Position numbers and translations under genes: made by a program. A stretch of 64,000 bases of DNA from Novosphingobium silvae (lineage in GTDB: Bacteria > Pseudomonadota > Alphaproteobacteria > Sphingomonadales > Sphingomonadaceae). The stretch's first letter is position 1. The number at the start of each line of letters is the position of its first letter. The DNA is taken from the NCBI RefSeq assembly GCF_009856825.1, contig NZ_WVTD01000001.1:525418-589417 (forward strand), read 5' to 3'. Below are positions 35,738 to 45,165 of the stretch, in pieces. A model generated the notes under the pieces. That model made no database searches, was not told where the DNA came from, and saw only the letters and a list, made by a program, of their open reading frames with translations.

Positions 35738-36609
35738 AGCGGCGTGAAATCCAGTCCGATGTCGGCTGCAGGCGCGCTTTGCGTCAGGCGGCCGACCGAG
35801 ACGTAAGTCACGCCCGTGGCGGCAATCGCGCCAATGGTGGAAAGGTTGACGCCGCCTGAAGCTTCGGTCGGCACGCGCTCGGAGACGAGAGCCACGGCTT
35901 CGCGCAGCATGTCAGGGCCCATGTTGTCGAGCAGCAGGTGGTGCGCGCCGGCCGCGATCGCCGGCTCTATCTGGTCGAGACGGTCGACCTCGCAGATGAT
36001 CTGCGCGACCTCCGCTGCCTTCGCCCGCGCGACTGCCGGGCCGACGCCGCCGGCGACAAGGACGTGGTTGTCCTTGATCATCGCCGCATCCCACAGGCCC
36101 ATGCGGTGGTTTTTCGCGCCGCCCATCCGGGTCGCGTACTTTTCAAGGTGGCGCAGGCCCGGAATGGTCTTGCGCGTGTCGAGCAGCGTGGCGTTGCCGT
36201 TCATCGCATCGACGTACTGGCGCGTCATCGTGGCGATGCCCGAGAGGTGCTGCACGGTGTTGAGGGCGCTGCGCTCGCCCGTGAGCATGGCCCGCGCATT
36301 GCCGCTCAGCTGCATGAGGTTGGTGCCGGGCGAGACCTGCGCGCCTTCCTCGACGAGGATATCGATCTCCATCGCCGGGTCGAGCTGGCGGAAGAACGCC
36401 GCCGCGATCGGCAGGCCCGCGACGGTAATCGCATCGCGGGAGTCCATGACGCCGGAGAACCGGGCGTCCGCGTCGATCACGCTCTCGGACGTGACGTCGC
36501 GGCCACCGCCCGGCAAACCCTCGCCAAGATCTTCGGCGAGGGTGGCGCTGACGAATGCGGCAAGATCGAAGGCGGCCGGGTCGAGTGCGGGAAGCGCAAA
36601 GTGGGTCAT
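35734..36609 (-). CDS. nadC: Nicotinate-nucleotide diphosphorylase (carboxylating)
   Basis: A 291-residue quinolinate phosphoribosyltransferase that makes nicotinate mononucleotide from quinolinate and PRPP. Motifs are TLAEDLGEGLPGGGRDVTSE at the N-terminus, RSALNTVQHLSGIATMTRQYVDA, LLDTRKTIPGLRHLEKYATRMGGAKNHRMGLWDAAMIKDNH (read in parts) and EASGGVNLSTIGAIAATGVTYVSVG. It is co-transcribed with the two downstream minus-strand genes by overlapping codons. nadD is encoded near 12.4 kb, but nadA and nadB are not here. Confidence 0.96.
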   Translation of the reverse strand: MTHFALPALDPAAFDLAAFVSATLAEDLGEGLPGGGRDVTSESVIDADARFSGVMDSRDAITVAGLPIAAAFFRQLDPAMEIDILVEEGAQVSPGTNLMQLSGNARAMLTGERSALNTVQHLSGIATMTRQYVDAMNGNATLLDTRKTIPGLRHLEKYATRMGGAKNHRMGLWDAAMIKDNHVLVAGGVGPAVARAKAAEVAQIICEVDRLDQIEPAIAAGAHHLLLDNMGPDMLREAVALVSERVPTEASGGVNLSTIGAIAATGVTYVSVGRLTQSAPAADIGLDFTPL

Positions 36610-36682
36610 GGCCGCGTTCTTTGCGCGTTATCCGCAGGTTGTCGAGAGGGCAGGAGAGCCCGTGCGGACGCGTGCGCCTAGA

Positions 36683-37480
36683 CTAGTGGACGAAGCGCGC
36701 GATCACGTCGCGGTACGAGCGCGAGACCTTCACCTGCGCACCCGAATCGAGGACCAGGAAGCACTCGCCATTGGTGTGCGGCTTCACCTGGCGGACCTGG
36801 TTGAGGTTGACGATGGTGGAGCGGTGGACGCGCTGGAACACGCGCGGATCGAGGCGGCGTTCCAGGTCCTTCATCGTTTCGCGCAGGATCAGCGAATTGT
36901 CGGCGGTGCGGATGCACATGTAATCGCCGGCAGCTTCGATATGCTCGATCGAATCCACGTCGATGCGGAAGATCTGCCCGCGATCCTTGATGTTGATGAG
37001 CTTCTCGTAGCGGTCGGAGCCCGGATCGGCTTCCTCGGGCATGTGGTCGACCGCATCGGGCGCCACTTCGGCCAGCACGGTCTTGAGCTTTTCCGCCTCT
37101 TCGGAGGAGCGCTTCTCGGAGAGGCGCTGGCGCACGCGGGCGAGGGTATCGTCCAGCTTGCTCTCGTCCACGGGCTTCATCAGGTAGTTCACCGCATTCG
37201 CTTCGAAGGCGCGAACGGCGTGCTCCTGATAGGCGGTGACGAAGACGAACAGCGGCGGCTCGATCTCCATCACGCCCTTGACGACGGAGAAACCGTCGAA
37301 CCCGGGCATCTGGATGTCGAGGAAGACCAGGTCCGGCTTTTCGGTCTTGATCTTGCGGATGGCTTCGCGGCCGTTGGCGCACGTGTCGATGATCTCGACG
37401 TCGGGGTATTTCTCGAGCCGAAGCTGCAGGCCCTGGATGGCGAGTTTCTCGTCGTCGACAAGGATCGTGCGGATGGTCAT
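36683..37480 (-). CDS. LytTR-family response regulator
   Basis: A 265-residue DNA-binding response regulator. The receiver domain (residues 1-120) has the acidic pair in ILVDDEKLA and the phosphoacceptor aspartate in DLVFLDIQMPG, with the switch Thr in VFVTAY and the Lys in LMKPVDE. The C-terminal LytTR DNA-binding domain (about 155-265) is recognised by DRGQIFRIDVDSIEHIEAAGDYMCI and FQRVHRSTIVNLNQVRQVKP. It pairs with the LytS-like kinase encoded directly upstream (46-base gap). Target genes cannot be seen from the sequence. Confidence 0.92.
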   Translation of the reverse strand: MTIRTILVDDEKLAIQGLQLRLEKYPDVEIIDTCANGREAIRKIKTEKPDLVFLDIQMPGFDGFSVVKGVMEIEPPLFVFVTAYQEHAVRAFEANAVNYLMKPVDESKLDDTLARVRQRLSEKRSSEEAEKLKTVLAEVAPDAVDHMPEEADPGSDRYEKLINIKDRGQIFRIDVDSIEHIEAAGDYMCIRTADNSLILRETMKDLERRLDPRVFQRVHRSTIVNLNQVRQVKPHTNGECFLVLDSGAQVKVSRSYRDVIARFVH

Positions 37481-37526
37481 GTGTGTCTTTCTCCGGCCCG
37501 CCAAACGCGTGCGGGCCAAAAAGGTT

Positions 37527-38690
37527 TCATCGCGCCGCCGAAACGGGCTGGCGCTGTGGCTCGGTCATGTCCTCGATGGTTTCGCGGCGATCGACGGGGA
37601 TTTCGATGACAACGGCGAACCCGCCCTCGAGCGGCTCTATCGTCTCGAAACGGTGATTTTCGCCGTAGGCTTGCGACAGGCGGTCGCGGATGTTGGCTAG
37701 TCCCACGCCGGTCGATACCGGCTCCCCTCCATCGTAGGTCATGCCTGACAACCTGTTGTCGGTGGTGGGGCTTTGCAAGCCCGGCCCCGTATCGGAGACG
37801 GTGATGCGAAGCATCGGCCCGACGAGTTGCGAGGCGATAGTGATCTCGGCGCCCATTTCCTGCTGGCTGACGGCGTACTTGATGGCATTCTCCACCAGCG
37901 GCTGCAGCAGCAGCGAGGGCAGAAGCGCGCTCTGGGTGGCGGGATCGATGTCGAACGTCGTGCGCAGCCGGTCCTCGAAGCGCATGCGCTCGATATCGAG
38001 GTAGAGCTGCAGGGTTTCCACTTCCTGCGCCACGGTCACGCGGGCCGAGGGCTTGTTCACCAGCGTGTAGCGTAGGAACGAGGAGAGGCGGCTGAGCATC
38101 GCGTTGGCGGGCTCGGTCTGCTTGAGCAGCACCAGCGTGGAGATCGAGTTCAGCGTGTTGAACAGGAAGTGCGGGTTCAGCTGGTAGCGCAGCATGGCGA
38201 GCTGGGCGCTGGTGGCCTGGTTCTCGAGCCGGATCAGCTGGTCGTTCTGTTCTTCCACCTGGAGGTAGAAGTTGACCATGTAGTAAAGCGCCGTCCAGGC
38301 GCCCAGCAGCGTCGCGTCGAGGTAGAACACGCCCAGGAACAGCTGCGTGAAGCTGGCGTCGCCCTCGGTCCGCCACAGCGAGATCACCCAGGCGTCGATA
38401 AAGGCGTGAAGCCCCACCGCGAAGGGCAGAATCAGGACCGTGAGCCCCCAGGTGACGAGGGCGCGCTTGGAAATCAGTGTCCGGTAGATCACCGAGAGCA
38501 CGAGCGATATGGAAAAGCCCGTGATCGTCGCGATCAGCACCAGGACGAGCGAGGCGAGCGGCAGGTTGTTCGCCAGCGTCGACATCGTGCGCAGGACCAT
38601 GGCCCCGCCCCAGCCGATGATCTGGAGGCGCCAGAAGGCCTTGTCCTTGTCGGCGAAGAAGGGGATCGGCTGAATGGGCAGGACGCTCAT
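37527..38690 (-). CDS. LytS/YehU-type sensor histidine kinase
   Basis: A 387-residue membrane kinase of the His_kinase (LytS) class. Four transmembrane helices lie in the first 145 residues with no obvious extracellular sensor domain. The phosphoacceptor histidine is His174 in LNPHFLFNTLNSISTLV. The ATP-binding part has the N box LLLQPLVENAIKYA and the G box ISDTGPGL-like VSDTGPGLQ plus STGVGLANIRDRL. It probably signals to the LytTR regulator downstream. The C-terminus ends in a Pro/Gln-rich tail. Confidence 0.92.
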   Translation of the reverse strand: MSVLPIQPIPFFADKDKAFWRLQIIGWGGAMVLRTMSTLANNLPLASLVLVLIATITGFSISLVLSVIYRTLISKRALVTWGLTVLILPFAVGLHAFIDAWVISLWRTEGDASFTQLFLGVFYLDATLLGAWTALYYMVNFYLQVEEQNDQLIRLENQATSAQLAMLRYQLNPHFLFNTLNSISTLVLLKQTEPANAMLSRLSSFLRYTLVNKPSARVTVAQEVETLQLYLDIERMRFEDRLRTTFDIDPATQSALLPSLLLQPLVENAIKYAVSQQEMGAEITIASQLVGPMLRITVSDTGPGLQSPTTDNRLSGMTYDGGEPVSTGVGLANIRDRLSQAYGENHRFETIEPLEGGFAVVIEIPVDRRETIEDMTEPQRQPVSAAR

Positions 38691-38782
38691 CTGACCAGCC
38701 TAGCCGAACCTTTAGACGGTTGCAAAACGTGCTCGGCCGATTTCCCGGACGACCCGGTCGCGCGGGCGGGAAGCGGCGACGT

Positions 38783-39481
38783 TCAGTTCCCCCGCGCGGC
38801 GGCGACCGCTTCGGAAAGCTGCTCTATGCCGACGGCGCCGGCGATCAGGCGTTCGCCCGCGATCCAGCTTGGCGTGCCGGAGAAGCCGAGCCGCTGCGCG
38901 ATCTCGAGATTGCGGGCAAGTTCGGCCTCCACCGTCGGGCTCGCGGAGATGCGGCGCGCGCGATCCATGTCGAGGCCTACTTGCCGCGCCACCGCATCGA
39001 TCGTGGGACCATCGACCTGCCCGGCGGCGAACATGGCGTCGTGGAACTGCGCGTACTTGCCCTGCTCGGCGGCGGCGAGCGCCATCTTGGCGGCATCCGG
39101 GCTGTGCGGGCTGATGATCGGCAGTTCGCGCACGACGATCCGCAGATCGGGGTTCTTGCGGATGAGCTGCGCCACGTCGCCCAGGCTCTGGCGGCAGTAT
39201 CCGCAGGCGAAATCGGTGAACTCCACCAGGGTGACCTTGCCGTTGGGATTGCCCAGGACAGCGCCCGGGAAAGGCGTCTCCACGTTCTGGCGCACGCCTG
39301 CCAGCGCCTGCGAGGCCTGGCGCTTCTGCAGGTTCTCCATCGCTTGGGGCAGGATCTCGGGATGGCCCAGGATGTAGTCATGGACGACATTCTCGACCGC
39401 GGCGCGCCCGCCGTACCACCCGCCGACACCCACCAGCACGAGGCATCCGGCGATTATTGCAAACTTGGAAGCGTTGCCCAT
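38783..39481 (-). CDS. DsbA/thioredoxin-like periplasmic thiol-disulfide protein
   Basis: A 232-residue protein with a signal or anchor helix (FAIIAGCLVLVGVGGWYGG) and a DsbA-fold domain. The active site C-x-x-C is FACGYCRQS, and the cis-proline loop is visible as GFSGTPSWIAGERL. The N-terminal HDYILGHPEILPQAMENLQKRQ region is typical of the DsbA/BdbD-like (DSBA thioredoxin) proteins with an added DUF-like helix. It may be reoxidised by the DsbB encoded at 17 kb. The M48 protease gene lies just upstream on the same strand. Confidence 0.88.
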   Translation of the reverse strand: MGNASKFAIIAGCLVLVGVGGWYGGRAAVENVVHDYILGHPEILPQAMENLQKRQASQALAGVRQNVETPFPGAVLGNPNGKVTLVEFTDFACGYCRQSLGDVAQLIRKNPDLRIVVRELPIISPHSPDAAKMALAAAEQGKYAQFHDAMFAAGQVDGPTIDAVARQVGLDMDRARRISASPTVEAELARNLEIAQRLGFSGTPSWIAGERLIAGAVGIEQLSEAVAAARGN

Positions 39482-39521
39482 TGTATTCCTGTCGGTTGGT
39501 GCGCGCGGCGTGAAGCGGGCC

Positions 39522-40883
39522 TTAGCGGCGCTTCCTGTCCTGTTCCAGTTCGGCGCGCGCCTGCATCTCGATGTCCTGTGCGCGCAGCCAGTCCGGGGTG
39601 CCGGAGGGCAGCCCCGCCTCGGCGGCCTGCGCACTGCGCAGGGCCTCTTCCATTCGCCCGGCGAGCACCTGCTGCTCGGCGCTGGCAAGATAGGCGCGGG
39701 GCAAGTCGCCGTTGGCGGCGTAGATGACCCCCAGCTGGTACCAGGCGAAGGGATTCTCGCGGTCGCGCGCGACAGCGGTCTTGAGCACGCTCTGCGCTTC
39801 GCGGAAGTTCGCCGGGTCCTCCGTCGCGATCAGGGCGTGGCCGAAGAGCGTGGCGATCAGCGGCGAATTGCCCGAAAGCTCGGTCGCCTTGCGCAGCGGA
39901 ACCATGGCCTGTGCCGGCTTGCCCGCTTCCAGAAGGATTTGCCCGTCCAGTTCGAGAAAGTAGGGATCGTCCGGATCGGTTGCGATCAGAGCCTCGGTTT
40001 CCGCGCGGGCAAGGTCGAACTGTGATTCGCGGTGGTAGGCATAGGCGCGTGCATAACGGGCGGGCACCGACTTGTCGGTGACGGGATACTTGCGCAGCAC
40101 CTCGCGCGGGCTGGCGAGATAGCCATAGAGCTTGGCCTTGGCGCGCATGAACCGCTTCTGGATGGTGGCATCGTCCGGCTTCGTCCAAGCGGGGTCGGCC
40201 TCGTAGGTGTCCTGAAGCGTGGTGATGCGATCGGCGGTGAGCGGGTGGCTGGAATAGAACTCGTCGCCGTCCTTGGGCCGATAGCCGTAGCGGAATTCCA
40301 GGTTCTGCAGCTTCTTGAAGAAGTCGAGCGAGCCGCGCCCACTGATCCCGGCTGCGGAAAGGTACTGCGCACCGGCGGCATCGGCCGAGGCTTCCTGCGA
40401 GCGGTTATAGGCAAGGTACTTGCCCATGGCCGCCTGCTGGCCCGCCATGATGACGCCCATCGCCGCCTCGCCGCCCCCGGCGGCCGCCGCCGCCGCGCCC
40501 AGAAGCAGGGAAAGCAGCGAGATGTTGGTGGCGCTCTTGCCGCCCATGTTGAGCACCGCATGTCCGCCCGTGACGTGGCCGAGCTCGTGCGCAATCACGC
40601 CCTGCACCTCGGCCGCGGTGTCGGCCTCGTTGATGAGGCCCGCGTTGACATAGACCGCCTGGCCGCCGGCGACGAAGGCGTTCACGGACATGTCGTTGAC
40701 GAGGACGATATCGACGTTGTTAACGCCAAGGCCGGTGGCCTTGATCAGCGGCGCGCCCATGTCGTGCAGAAGCGCCTCGGTCTCCGCGTCGCGCAGGATC
40801 GACTGCGCGGCTGCCGGGGCGCCCGGCAGCCCCAGCAGGGCGATCGTCGCGAGCAGCAGTGCGGGAAGGCGCAGCTTCGGCAT
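39522..40883 (-). CDS. BepA/YfgC-like M48 metalloprotease with TPR domain
   Basis: A 453-residue periplasmic metalloprotease and chaperone. A signal peptide (LLLATIALLGLPGAPAAAQ) precedes the M48 catalytic domain. The zinc site HELGH is in QGVIAHELGHVTGGH with the third ligand in SQEASADAAGAQYL. The C-terminal half has TPR-type helices (YFLELDGQILLEAGKPAQAMVPL and onward). Family members such as BepA quality-control outer-membrane proteins like LptD during assembly. The adjacent DsbA-like gene fits because LptD folding needs disulfide formation, though the link is inference. Confidence 0.91.
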   Translation of the reverse strand: MPKLRLPALLLATIALLGLPGAPAAAQSILRDAETEALLHDMGAPLIKATGLGVNNVDIVLVNDMSVNAFVAGGQAVYVNAGLINEADTAAEVQGVIAHELGHVTGGHAVLNMGGKSATNISLLSLLLGAAAAAAGGGEAAMGVIMAGQQAAMGKYLAYNRSQEASADAAGAQYLSAAGISGRGSLDFFKKLQNLEFRYGYRPKDGDEFYSSHPLTADRITTLQDTYEADPAWTKPDDATIQKRFMRAKAKLYGYLASPREVLRKYPVTDKSVPARYARAYAYHRESQFDLARAETEALIATDPDDPYFLELDGQILLEAGKPAQAMVPLRKATELSGNSPLIATLFGHALIATEDPANFREAQSVLKTAVARDRENPFAWYQLGVIYAANGDLPRAYLASAEQQVLAGRMEEALRSAQAAEAGLPSGTPDWLRAQDIEMQARAELEQDRKRR

Positions 40884-41038
40884 CGGTCCTCTTTGGGGGC
40901 CAGAGGGCTTAACCGGCGATGAAGCCGGTATGAGGGGCCCTGTCTAGAGAGCCCGGCGGCGCGAGGGAAGGGCTGCAACAATTCCCCGGCCCGGTCCCGT
41001 TCCTTTCAGACCGGCCAAGCCAAAGGCCACGCGGGTAT

Positions 41039-42442
41039 TCAGCCCAGCAAGTGCCTTGCCGCGCGCTGGAGAAGGGCGTCGTCCCCGCTCACCTCGCCCA
41101 CGAGCACGACTTCGCCGCCAGGCAGGCGGCGCGCCACGAGGACGGTGAACTCTTCCCCATCGTCTGCGAAGGTGCCGAGCGGGCGGGTGGTCATGGCGCG
41201 CAGGTCCGACGCCAGACGTTCCCGCTCGCTCGAGAGCGATCCCGGCGCCGCTCCTTCCTCGCCGCGCCGCGCCCTGCGTTCCGCCCGCACCATGGCTTTC
41301 AAGCCGCCCGGAGTTCGGGAGAGATGGTCCGCCAGCGTTCCCCGGGCAAGGCCGAGGCGCTCGGCCTGAGCGACGGCGGCGGCATATTCGGCGAGCCGGG
41401 TCTTGTCGTAATCGACCCCGAATACGAGCTTGACCAGCGGCAGCATCGGCGTGCGCGACTGCTCCGCAATCCCGGCATCCTCGAGCAGTTCGGCAAGGTC
41501 CTCGGGCGCCTGCGCGGCGGCAAGGGCGAAGTCATAGGCGCGTCCGACCGCATCGTAGAGGGCCTGGCGCGAGCGTTCCTCGCACCCGCGCGCCTGCGCC
41601 GCCAGATCGCGCGCGGAGGCCAGCCAGTCGGCGAGGGCGAAGTGTTCCGGCTGGAACGAGGTGGGCTCGGCGTCCATCGCAAAGCCGGGGGGCGGCAGTT
41701 CGAGAGGGGCAAAGACGTCGACAGGCGAAATGCCAAGGTCGGCAGGTCCGTCGGCCCACTCGGTAAGCGGCTCGAGCCCCCGCAGCATCGCGGGACGCAC
41801 GTCCTGGCTGTCGTCTCCGAGCACCGGGGCGGGCGCGGGCTTGGGTGCCTCGTCACCAAGGGGGCCCGCACGCTCCTTCCAGTTGATTACGCCGTAGATG
41901 TAATCGATCCGGCCCGAGCCCTCGTCCTCGCCCTTTGAAAAGGGCAGGAGGATGCCGCGGTAGAGGATGGTCACGCCTGCGTGGTTGACGAATTCGGCCT
42001 CGAACCCGATCGGCGCCTCGTTGGCGAGGATCTGCATGTAGTGGTCGGTGATGCGCGAGAGCAGCGAGCGGCTGGGCACGGCATCGAGCGTGCGCAGCGG
42101 TTCTTCGGTCTCGCATTCCTGCGCCAGCAGGGCGCCCAGATGCGCGATCGCGGGGCTCTCGAGTCCTTGGGTGAAGTCGAGCAGGACACTGCGCGGGCCG
42201 AAATCGGGCAGGGTCTCGGGCTTGAGGTCGGCGACGTCGGGGAAGGCGCGGGTGCCCAAGAGGCTTGCCCAGAAGTTGTAGGCGCGCACCTGCATGCGCC
42301 GCTCGTCGTTCCCCTTCGCCGGTGCGCGGGGGGCATCGGCTATGGCAGCCCCGGCCGAGCCGTCCGCCGTGGAGCCGTCGTCGCCGGGGGCCGGCTGGGT
42401 GGGCTCGTCATCCCCCGAAAACTGACCGCGCAGATTGTCCAT
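41039..42442 (-). CDS. PAS_5-type domain protein of unknown function
   Basis: A 467-residue cytoplasmic protein. Residues 50-190 resemble the alphaproteobacterial PAS_5 domain (VRAYNFWASLLGTRAFPDVADL, SRSLLSRITDHYMQILANEAPIGFEAEFVNHAGV, and LYRGILLPFSKG). The remainder has acidic linkers (Asp/Glu/Pro/Ala-rich) and a helical region with no recognised domain, ending in a beta-rich segment DGEEFTVLVARRLPGGEVVLVGEV. PAS_5 proteins are often single-domain sensors; no output domain is visible. Stands alone. Confidence 0.7.
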   Translation of the reverse strand: MDNLRGQFSGDDEPTQPAPGDDGSTADGSAGAAIADAPRAPAKGNDERRMQVRAYNFWASLLGTRAFPDVADLKPETLPDFGPRSVLLDFTQGLESPAIAHLGALLAQECETEEPLRTLDAVPSRSLLSRITDHYMQILANEAPIGFEAEFVNHAGVTILYRGILLPFSKGEDEGSGRIDYIYGVINWKERAGPLGDEAPKPAPAPVLGDDSQDVRPAMLRGLEPLTEWADGPADLGISPVDVFAPLELPPPGFAMDAEPTSFQPEHFALADWLASARDLAAQARGCEERSRQALYDAVGRAYDFALAAAQAPEDLAELLEDAGIAEQSRTPMLPLVKLVFGVDYDKTRLAEYAAAVAQAERLGLARGTLADHLSRTPGGLKAMVRAERRARRGEEGAAPGSLSSERERLASDLRAMTTRPLGTFADDGEEFTVLVARRLPGGEVVLVGEVSGDDALLQRAARHLLG

Positions 42443-42538
42443 GCCGTATCCCGACTCGCCCCTGTAGGAACCCCGTTGTGCGCGACCATGGTGAAATAAC
42501 CTTTAAGGCGCCCGCGCGGCGAACACCGATCGGCTGTT

Positions 42539-43849
42539 TCAATCCTGCTTCAGCACGCCTTCGCCCGGCTTCGGCAGCGGCGCGACGATGCGCAGGAGCA
42601 CGAAGGAGAGCGCGAGGAAGATCGAGCCGGCGTGGAGCGCGAACGGCAGTCCCTTCCAGTCGGCCACCGATCCCCAGATCCACGATCCCACCGCCATGCC
42701 GCCAAAAGTCACCGCCTGGTAGATCGACAGGCACCGGCCCAGGATCGCGTCGGGCGAGCGCAGTTGCACGGCGGTGTTGAGCGTCGTCAGGATCATGACC
42801 CAGGCCAGCCCCGCCACGAAGGCGGCGGGCAGGGCGTGGCGAATGTCGAACGCTTCGGCGACGAGCGACATCGAGAACACGAACATCCCCGCGCCCAGCG
42901 CCAGGATGCCCTCCAGCCCGATGCGGCGCCGGATGGTGCCGGTAAGGGGCGCGGCGATGATCGAGCCGATGCCGAAGAGACCCAGCATCAGCCCGAAGTC
43001 GAGCTCGGTGCCGCGAAGGTTGCCGCTCACCACGGCGGGCAGGAGCGACTGGTAGGCCGAAAGGCTGAAGCCCAGCGCGAAACCGCGCAGCAGCAGGCGG
43101 CGCAGTGGGCGGTTGGCCGCGCAGAAGCGGATGCCCACCGCCACGGCGGGCAGGATCGGGCGCCTGTCTGCCTGCACCGGCCGGGCCTCGGGCCGCCACC
43201 ACAGGAGCACGCCGATCAGCCCGATGTAGCTTACCGCGTTGATGGCAAAGGCGAAGGACACGTCCCAGATGGACATGAGCAGCCCGCCCAGCGCAGGTCC
43301 GACGGACCGGGCGATATTGAACGAGATGGAGTTGAGAGCGATCGCCTGGGGTATCTCGCGCGGCTCCACCTGCTGGCGCACCGAGGCCTGCCAGGCAGGC
43401 GAATTGAGCGCAGTGCCGATGCCGACGCTCAGCGTGAAGGCGAGCAGCAGGAACGGGCTGAGGAGATGGGCATAGGCCAGCGCCGCCAAAGCGGAGGAGA
43501 CGACGAGCATTCCCACCTGCGCCACCAGCATCACCTGCCGCCGGTCGTAGTTGTCGGCGATGGCGCCCGCGAACACGCCGAAAAGCATGATCGGGACCGT
43601 GGCCGAGGCCTGCACCAGGGCGACGAGCTGGTGCGAGGCGGTCAGCTCGGTCATCAGCCAGGCCGCGCCCACGCCCTGCAGCGTCGATCCCAGGTTGGAG
43701 AACAGGTTGGCCGTCCAGATCGCGCGGAACACCGGATAGCGGAAAGGCGAGAACGTGCTGCCGCGCGCGGGTGGCGGGGCCAGTCCGGCGGTCGTCACCT
43801 CCACCGTCTTCTCGACGGCGTGCTCTATCGCGTCCTCTTTGCCATGCAC
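42539..43849 (-). CDS. MFS transporter, EntS/DUF894-like exporter
   Basis: A 436-residue major facilitator with about 12 transmembrane segments. The N-terminal FSPFRYPVFRAIWTANLFSNLG and the loop VFAGAIADNYDRRQVML are typical of the EntS/MFS_3 (DUF894) group, which exports siderophores or other small molecules. The substrate is unknown and no siderophore genes are nearby. The frame extends to a TTG at 43885; I place the start at the GTG at 43849, close to a GGAGG, but the exact start is unsettled. Confidence 0.83.
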   Translation of the reverse strand: MHGKEDAIEHAVEKTVEVTTAGLAPPPARGSTFSPFRYPVFRAIWTANLFSNLGSTLQGVGAAWLMTELTASHQLVALVQASATVPIMLFGVFAGAIADNYDRRQVMLVAQVGMLVVSSALAALAYAHLLSPFLLLAFTLSVGIGTALNSPAWQASVRQQVEPREIPQAIALNSISFNIARSVGPALGGLLMSIWDVSFAFAINAVSYIGLIGVLLWWRPEARPVQADRRPILPAVAVGIRFCAANRPLRRLLLRGFALGFSLSAYQSLLPAVVSGNLRGTELDFGLMLGLFGIGSIIAAPLTGTIRRRIGLEGILALGAGMFVFSMSLVAEAFDIRHALPAAFVAGLAWVMILTTLNTAVQLRSPDAILGRCLSIYQAVTFGGMAVGSWIWGSVADWKGLPFALHAGSIFLALSFVLLRIVAPLPKPGEGVLKQD

Positions 43850-43891
43850 CCTCCAAGGGGTAGGCCGCGAGGCCGGGGGCGGCAAGCCCGC

Positions 43892-44377
43892 TTAGAGCAG
43901 ATAACGCATCCGTATGGTGAGGCGAACGGCTTCTCCCTCCACGCTCACGGCGGCGCGATCGAAGCTTGGAGGCCCCATGCGCACGGCGGCATCTCGCGAA
44001 AAGCCATAGCCTTCGCGCGGGATGATCAGCCGCGTGTCCAGCTTGCCGTTCGCGTTCTCGTCGTGGATCACCGAAACGGCGTAGCGTCCCTGCGGAACGG
44101 CGCCGAAATCCAGCACCACCTGCTCGGCGGCGGGGATCGTGAGCTTGCGGGCCAGCGGATCCTTGTGACAGTCGGGAAAGGCATCGGCCCGCGCGGTGAG
44201 GCAGGCCAGAACCTGCCCCTTGGCGGATCGCAGCTGCGTCACCGTGACCTGCACGCCGGTCTGCGCCGGGGCGGCTGCCGCCGGTGCCGCCATCGCCGCG
44301 CCGCCGGTCAGGGCCGCGCCGGGGACGAGGGCGAGGAGCGGGAGAACGCCTCGGATAGCCCGCTGTCGGTGCCGCAC
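43892..44377 (-). CDS. DUF2141 domain-containing exported protein
   Basis: A 161-residue exported protein of the DUF2141 family. The signal peptide is LPLLALVPGAALTGGAAMAAPA, and the mature domain has the family features VQVTVTQLRSAKGQVLACLTAR, GRYAVSVIHDENANGKLDT and PREGYGFSRDAA. The domain is a beta-sandwich of unknown role. The start is uncertain: GTG 44377 gives a good signal peptide but overlaps the end of the desaturase gene by 70 bases; an ATG at 44416 overlaps even more. The overlap suggests translational coupling with the sterol desaturase. Confidence 0.75.
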   Translation of the reverse strand: MRHRQRAIRGVLPLLALVPGAALTGGAAMAAPAAAAPAQTGVQVTVTQLRSAKGQVLACLTARADAFPDCHKDPLARKLTIPAAEQVVLDFGAVPQGRYAVSVIHDENANGKLDTRLIIPREGYGFSRDAAVRMGPPSFDRAAVSVEGEAVRLTIRMRYLL

Positions 44378-45072
44378 AGATGATCCCAGTGACGGAAATA
44401 GAGCCCGTAGTTGCATCGGTAGCTTTCGTGGTGCCGCTGGTGGTGGCTGGCGGTGATGAGCCAGTGGCCGATACGCGAATGCACCAGGCGGCGGGGAAAC
44501 AGTTCCCAGCCCATGTGGTTGGTGATGCCCATCACCGTCATGATCGTGAGCACCGTGCCCAGCGCGGCGACGTGGATGGGTACGAGGAACACCAGGCCAG
44601 GCACCACAATGGCCCCCGTCAGCGCCTCGAGGGGGTGGAAGCTCATCGCCGCCCAGGCCGTGGGCGGGCGGCTGGCATGATGCACCGCATGGGCCACGCG
44701 AAACACACGGGGCCGGTGCATCCAGCGATGGGTCCAGTAGAACCAGGTGTCGTGAAGGAGCAGGTAGACCAGCACGGAAAGCGGCAGCCACCACAGCGGC
44801 CAGGTGTCCGCGTCGGTGTAGATGCGCGTCCAGCCGTGCGCCTGCCATCCCCAGGCGACCACGCCGGCCGGTATTCCGTAGATGGCAGCGGACGCCAGCG
44901 ACCACAGGATTTCCCGCCGGATCTGCGAATCGAGCCCTGCATAGTGTCCCGGAAGCACGCGCCCGGTGATCCAGGCGAACAGTCCGGAGGTGGCGAGGTA
45001 TCGCCCGCCGACGATCGCCGTCATGGCAGCGGCGCTGGCGATGATCGCGATGAAGGAAGCCTCAGGCGCCAT
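44308..45072 (-). CDS. Sterol desaturase/fatty acid hydroxylase family protein
   Basis: A 254-residue integral membrane di-iron enzyme. The three histidine boxes are visible: HDTWFYWTHRWMH, then HAVHHAS, and at the end HHQRHHESY. Hydrophobic helices flank them. Members hydroxylate or desaturate sterols, carotenoids or fatty acids; the substrate here is unknown. The following DUF2141 gene overlaps its 3' end, so the two are likely linked in function or at least in translation. ATG 45072 is chosen. Confidence 0.88.
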   Translation of the reverse strand: MAPEASFIAIIASAAAMTAIVGGRYLATSGLFAWITGRVLPGHYAGLDSQIRREILWSLASAAIYGIPAGVVAWGWQAHGWTRIYTDADTWPLWWLPLSVLVYLLLHDTWFYWTHRWMHRPRVFRVAHAVHHASRPPTAWAAMSFHPLEALTGAIVVPGLVFLVPIHVAALGTVLTIMTVMGITNHMGWELFPRRLVHSRIGHWLITASHHQRHHESYRCNYGLYFRHWDHLCGTDSGLSEAFSRSSPSSPARP

Positions 45073-45165
45073 GGCCGTTCGAACTAGAACTTCGCGAGTT
45101 CGTGGCGAAGGGATGGACGGGCCGCAGGGCGCGAGCCCCGCCACACCGGCCGTCCCGTCCGCTCG

